64,000 bases of DNA from Capillidium heterosporum (lineage: Eukaryota; Entomophthoromycota; Entomophthoromycetes; Entomophthorales; Capillidiaceae). A program made the translations under genes and the position numbers. Location: contig WBMQ01000003.1 in NCBI GenBank assembly GCA_016630905.1, forward strand, positions 62,001-126,000. Reading direction: 5' to 3'. Under the pieces are notes generated by a model. The model saw only the letters and a list, made by a program, of their open reading frames with translations. It was not told where the DNA came from and made no database searches. Of the stretch, positions 58,970 through 64,000 are shown piece after piece; position 1 is the stretch's first letter; every line of letters starts with the position of its first letter.

Positions 58970-59540
58970 CTAAAAGGGGAATTGCAATTGAATTTGGAGG
59001 TGCGTTAACTGTTCCTCATCCTTAGTCTTGGCAACCGCATCGACAAAGTAATAACCCTATATTTGTACATTAATAAAACTCATTCAAAAAGCTAAAAATT
59101 ACCATCGGAATCTGTCCAGGCAAGTCGACGGAAGTAGTTATGTTATGCACACCCTCCTTCAAAGGGCAATTCAGGCCAATTTCACCCAACTTCTCACACA
59201 AATCTACCTTCATATCGATGACCTTGATAATACCGTATTTTACCGCCAGGTGGATATAAGCGCCCTGTACTAGCTCCTTCTTCAAGTAACCTAAAGCATG
59301 GATAGTCAACTTCTGACCTTTGACGGGAGGGTTGGGGTTAAGTACGACTTTGTTTATAGCGATAATGTCTTCATTGTTTCCGCAGTTAAATAATAAAGAC
59401 TTGGTTTCGGGCACTGGTGGGCAGATGGATTTGTGGACCATCTGCTGCCCGTTGAACTCAACCTGACGGCTCGTTTGGTCGGTTAGGGTGCTGGAAATAC
59501 TACCTAGTAGTAACAAAATTGAAGTGACAAATTTATACAT
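58970..59540 (-). CDS. ML-domain (NPC2-like) phosphatidylglycerol/phosphatidylinositol transfer protein
   Basis: Two exons read leftwards, 59540-59103 and 59056-58970, with a 46-base intron, give 174 residues. A signal peptide (about 1-20) precedes a short pro-like region (VEFNGQQMV) and the ML domain. Landmarks are LFNCGNNEDIIAINKVVLNP, PVKGQKLTIHALGYL, VDLCEKLGEIGLNCPLKEG, DLPGQIPMGYYFVDAVAKTK, and the closing HLQIQLQF. The cysteine arrangement fits NPC2-type lipid binders. Family members move sterols or anionic phospholipids in the lumen of the vacuole or secretory path. Splicing after Met146 joins GQIPM to GYYFVDA exactly as the family requires. Confidence 0.92.
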
Positions 59541-60199
59541 AGTGTTGAGAGTTCTTTGAAGTGGGATGGTTGCAGAGGTAGACTGGATTAATTATAGAAA
59601 GTATAATTAAAGGGCTGTTGGAAGGTTTATACGGGATATGGAAACCGTTAGTTGAGATTGAATGAGGGAATGGCTTAATTTCCTGAAATTTATGGATCAG
59701 AGGAATTTTGCTTTGGAAAAGTTGGTAATAGGAGGGGTAAAAGAGGTAAACTTAAGCCAATAGCAGGGGATGGTTTAGGAAGCTATTGGCTTCAGTTTGC
59801 TTTTAAACATATGATCCATTTCTATAGTCAACATGAGTTGGTTTGGTAATCTGAAGGGATTATTAGTTCATACTCTCGCATAAATCTGAAAAATCTAAAA
59901 TTAGATCCTTCCTTTTTGCCTTTTTGCCTTTATCGTTTGAGGAGTCTAAGAAGAATATCAGATCAAAGACTTTACTGTTTGATCCAGATTTACGAACTAC
60001 CTTATTTCGATGTCCTCTATTGTTAACTTATAGTATTTTGACTCGAGATATTTTACCCAATATTTTGGATTGCTATTGAGCCTACTGAAAATTTTGGTCT
60101 TTGCTTGGGATATTTTAAGATGAATACTCTAGCTCAATTTGATAGAATACATGTTTGATATGACGAACTTTTTGAAATGACTTCATCCTAGTCCATTGA
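59541..60199. other. Intergenic region
   Basis: Promoter side of the ML-domain gene and spacer; no gene seen. Confidence 0.5.
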
Positions 60200-61445
60200 A
60201 ATCAATGTAAAATCCAACAACTCACTCAACTTGATGATCAAAGAGATACTGGGATGCTTTTCTTTTTAGATCAGTATGAACTGCAGTACTGAAGTAAGTA
60301 GTTCAATAGCCAACTGCTACTCAAGATATACGAATGTATAAACCTCTACAAAGTAAGCAAGGTTACCCAAGGATTTGGGAGTTTGTTATCAAGGTTTAGT
60401 AGATATGTCAAGTATATCGAAGATGCCATTGAGTACAACTTTCTCAAAGTTTACTATCATTTCCCAAACATTGAATTAGGTGTTGGAGGTACTACAGATA
60501 AAGAAGAATCCAATGCTTTGAAGGCTCTAAACTATAAGACCGATATATTTTAATATAGCCTAGAGGGGTCTATCCCAACTACTGCAGACCTCATCCATCA
60601 CATCGAGAATGTTAATTTGTTTACTTTAATGTTTTGCAGCATTTTTCCCAGCTCGTCAACTTTCTAGATCTCTTTTTAACACTCTAGCTGCTTTAAATCT
60701 ATTTGTAATGTTACGACCACCATATTTTAGCTGCAATTAATCACAACTTCCTGAATCTTAAATCTCTAAATGTTGATACTACAATATATAGTTCCAAGAG
60801 ATATGATCCCAACTACCTTTTTAAATCTGGTGAAGCTACAGCTATATTTTCTTCATAAAAACGCATTTAAAATCGTTCCGTTATACAACCATGAAGTATT
60901 CATTTGGAACTATGGATTCCTAGTTGAAACAATTGGATTATTTAGTCTACTTTGATTCGGGTATACTCTACTTGACGGTAGGCAGTTTTAAGCTCTTTCA
61001 AAACTTGAGAAATGTTTGCTTGAGGTTAGATAATAACTTTGACATCGGCTCAATGGATCAGATATTTAGACTGCTTCAATTCCGCCAACTCACTTTGAAG
61101 AGCAAAGCACCTAGCCACTTGTTCAAAGGCATTAAATTCAGTAAATCACTCCTTAGGTTTGAGCTTCTAGGTTAACTTGATCTAAATAATTATTATCTCA
61201 GCTTTTTGCAGTGCCAGATGCTTATACTTTCCAGTTTTTTGATATAGAATGTCGGCCAGTTTTATCTATCCTTCTTTGACAACATCATATTTCAGAATGA
61301 TCAATTTGTATGCCCTACCAAGCCTCAATTTATCACCGTTTTTGATCGTGAAGTAGGATTTATCAATTGGATTAAACGACATTCACTCCAAATACTCATC
61401 AATCACAATAACCTCCTGTATTTAAAGTCACCCAATATCTGATGC
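60200..61445 (+). pseudogene. F-box/LRR-like pseudogene
   Basis: Starts near NSLNLMIKEILGCF, with a stop in the F-box. Later come DQYELQYxSxQF pieces in other frames, VLRSKAPSHLF-like middle parts (60924-61175, with FQNLRNVCLRLDNNFD and GSMDQIFRLLQFRQLTLKS), and the C-terminal CPTKPQFITVFDREVGFINW near 61310-61375. It resembles the gene at 62369 most closely and is probably its decayed tandem copy. Confidence 0.85.
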
Positions 61446-62368
61446 TATGATTCGCTTGAGGAGTATAGGTCAACTATATATATTAGTATATATACGAACT
61501 TAAAGCTCCAAGTCTGCTTCGATATATCGTCAAGGATTTCTTTCGAATGTAAATAAACATTTTATTTTGGTTTGCTATTTTCATCTCTTATAGATTTAAA
61601 CCATACACATGCAAAAATCCATTAAGTATCTTTCATTTGCAGCCGACATCACAAGGATATCAGAAATACATTTACCTTTAAAAGATGTAGATGAACAGCT
61701 AAAAATGAGTTTACAAGCCTTGGTTCAAAATTCACATCTGTTTTAATGGAGCCGAACCTACTTTTGATATTGAATTTTGGTTAGTAAGAGTAGAGTGTTT
61801 ACATTGAACTTCAAATGTGGCTAATATATCGACGCCTATAAAATTGGTATCGTTTTTGTAAGCAAACTATATTGATGAAATGTTAATAAAAATGGAAAAC
61901 TTCCTAGTCTATAGCAACCGTAGGCTTTTTGAAATTTTCCTATATTTGCACAAAAAGCCTTAAACTATGACATATTTTGATTAATTTTGTTAAAAGTATT
62001 ATGTAACTGAAGGTCGGATCCTCAATATTGAATACAACTGTGATAGATATTTCATAAGACTTCTATTGGGAAGAAATATACTTTCTGTAGTATGTTTCTA
62101 TCAGTATCATAAATGATATAAAATGCTTTGCAAGCTTTACGGTCCGGAGTAGTACTCCATATATCTCAAATATCCCTAACAATTAAGCTTTGCTATGGTT
62201 TTATTTAAGAGGTATTTTTAGCTTATAAATTTATAAGCTAAAAGTACCTCTTGAATAAAATAGGAATGTAATTTATTAATATTTTCTTATATAAATCGAA
62301 ACTAAGAAGTGCCGTCTATCTTTTTAAGTAACCAATTTACAAACTAATTACTTCCCTTGTCTATCGAA
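61446..62368. other. Intergenic region with a palindrome
   Basis: AT-rich spacer upstream of the last F-box gene. Its one notable element is the inverted repeat at 62199-62260. Confidence 0.5.
62199..62260. repeat. Near-perfect 62-base palindrome
   Basis: Two 31-base arms (62199-62229 and 62230-62260) are reverse complements with two mismatches and no spacer. The centre reads AGCTTATAAATTTATAAGCT. It lies about 110 bases before the F-box ATG at 62369. It could extrude as a cruciform, form a hairpin in RNA, or be the remnant of a miniature inverted-repeat element. Its role is unknown. Confidence 0.85.
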
Positions 62369-63815
62369 ATGAGTGTCAACTTCGACAAGTTACCTAACCA
62401 TATCATTGAAGAAGTACTAGATAAATTCGAATTTTCGGACCAGTATGAGTTGCAGTACTGCAGTCGACAATTCAACAACCTTCTATTACCTAAAATTTAC
62501 CAATGTATAAGGTACCCCGACATCTACAATGATAAAGGAGAGTTTCAAAGCTGGCTACCCAAGTTTGGTAAGCATGTTAGACAATTGGAGGGTAGCATTA
62601 GCTATAACTTTTCTCAAATCCAGCACCATTTCCCAAATGTCAAGAAATTAAGTGCCCAAGGAAGTATCAGCAATACACAAGGGTTTGATATTTTGAAGGT
62701 TTTAGATTGTAGGCTCGAGAAGTTCACTTGTAGCTTCAAACATAGTATTCCGACTACTATAGATTTTATTGATATCATCGAAAATGTCAAAGACCTTACT
62801 TTGAAATTTGACGATAGCGACTCGGAGAGCATCAACTGTTTGGAATTTTTTTCTATGCTCCCTTTAATAGCATTAAACCTATATCTTGAAGTATGGGACC
62901 ACCATCTTCTAGTTGCTATTAATCATAACTTCCCAAGCCTTAAATCACTAAGCCTCAGTATTTTACACGACTACCCTTTGGAAGATATGGTTTCAGCAAC
63001 TTTCTTAAACCTGATCAAGTTAGATATAGAACATGATGACACACAGATGTTTGAAACTATCCCTTTTCAAAGCTTCCCTAAACTCAAAAATCTGGCATTC
63101 TACAGCCATGAAGGGGTATTCATTAAGAACTACGACTTTCTAGTCAAAGCCAATTTAGATTCCTTAACCACCATTGGTTTGGATATACCTTCAATGACTG
63201 TCGACGACACTAACCTTTTCCAGAACCTCAGATGTGCCCTCTTCAACCTAGACAAAAATTTTGACACCAGCTCGATGAACCAGATATTTAAGCTTCCAAA
63301 ACTTATTCAACTCACTTTGGAAGGTCACGTAACTGATCAGCTTTTTAAAGATGTTCAATGCAGTGGTCCACTCCTTAGACTTGAGCTCTTGGGCCAGTTT
63401 AACTTAGGTTTGCACTTTCTCGGCTTTTTGCAGCTTCAGATGCCCAATCTCTGTAATTTCACCATAACAAACGTTAGGCAGTTCCACCTAACTTTTAATA
63501 GCACGTTATTCCAGAGTACTGAGCCTAAATGCCCTACAAATTTCCAATTCAGCCTAGGTCGCTACTTTCACAGCTTTTTGCAGACTCGGATTCTTAATCT
63601 CTCTAATTTTTCTATACCGAACACTGAGATAATCCATAGTGCTGAGCTCAAATGCCTTACTAAACTTCAGTTCGTCACTGTTTCGGAACAGGAAGGTAGG
63701 ATTTATCAATTGGGTTAAACGACACTCACCCCAAACATTCGTTAACTTCAACAACCCACTGGAGGGTTATTCGCCCAACATCCGATATTGTAGTTCATTT
63801 TTGAATTATAGGTGA
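62369..63815 (+). CDS. F-box/LRR-like protein with internal C-terminal duplication and one frame interruption
   Basis: The true ATG is 62369 (MSVNFDKLPNHIIEEVLDKF); the open frame extends further upstream without an ATG. The F-box spans residues about 4-45 (DQYELQYCSRQFN), followed by leucine-rich repeats typical of the local family. The continuous frame ends at 63718. Dropping one G of the GG at 63695-63696 restores the family ending (VGFINWVKRHSP and beyond) to a stop at 63815. Near the end a segment of about 45 residues is repeated: FLGFLQLQMPNL...KCPTNFQF, then YFHSFLQTRILNL...KCLTKLQF. No relative here has this. A role in SCF-type substrate recognition is inferred. Confidence 0.75.
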
Positions 63816-64000
63816 GCAGTGTATTTTATTTAAATAGATGCCTTCGGGTTCTAAATTATATTTTATAGCCCATTAGTAGCCTGCTTTTAACTATGAAATG
63901 ATTTCTTACTTTCCACTATATATTTTTTTCCCAAGATTTGAACTAAAAATGTAACTATAAACTATATAAACTTGAGTTTTGTTATTTATGTATATAAGGA

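Noticed and set aside
9145-63815. Idea that cullin-3 and the F-box array form one ubiquitin-ligase cluster
   Set aside because: F-box proteins are known to work with CUL1 through Skp1, whereas cullin-3 uses BTB adaptors, and no BTB or Skp1 gene is in the window.
1-64000. tRNA, rRNA, CRISPR arrays, telomere repeats
   Set aside because: I looked for tRNA T-loop and anticodon-arm patterns and for regular short repeats and found none. A tRNA scan would be decisive.

Overview
This window looks like nuclear DNA of a fungus, probably from an early-diverging, AT-rich lineage. The evidence is gene content plus gene structure: vacuolar carboxypeptidase Y, a GPI-anchored Ser/Thr-rich wall protein, a Golgi-type BAR protein, RIB3, cullin-3, a PG/PI-transfer protein and a Kex2-processed repeat precursor. 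Most introns are 35-60 nt, GT-AG, often with a CTAAC or TACTAAC-like branch sequence. The lineage is inference; no rRNA or tRNA gene was seen.

Layout. 1-25.3 kb: two copies of a Ste13-like dipeptidyl peptidase gene lie in opposite orientation (1671-4696 + and 22258-25310 -). Between them are a secreted repeat precursor with dibasic sites (7131-8303), cullin-3 (9145-11736), a BAR protein (12587-13581), carboxypeptidase Y (14684-16359), a decayed unidentified gene (about 17.4-18.7 kb) and a GPI-anchored wall protein (19302-20032). 25.6-36.7 kb: F-box/LRR genes and pseudogenes in AT-rich spacer. 37.0-39.9 kb: two DUF4112 paralogues flank a peroxiredoxin-like gene. 41.1-51.7 kb: three beta-tubulin loci (one divergent, one dead, one conventional), with an alpha/beta hydrolase and an F-box gene between the last two. 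52.5-64 kb: more F-box pseudogenes, RIB3 (56095-56937), a PG/PI-transfer protein (58970-59540) and a last F-box gene (62369-63815).

Themes. (1) Eleven F-box/LRR loci in all stages of decay dominate the accessory space. (2) The dipeptidyl peptidase copies are nearly identical across exons and introns, then diverge abruptly one base after the catalytic serine codon, which looks like gene conversion. (3) The repeat precursor sits next to a type of peptidase known to trim Kex2 products. (4) Seven otherwise good genes are each interrupted by what looks like one surplus base (eight sites, usually a doubled C). Either the consensus carries insertion errors or something more interesting is happening. 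Intron-containing genes were joined by hand from splice signals and reading frame; every such junction is inference.
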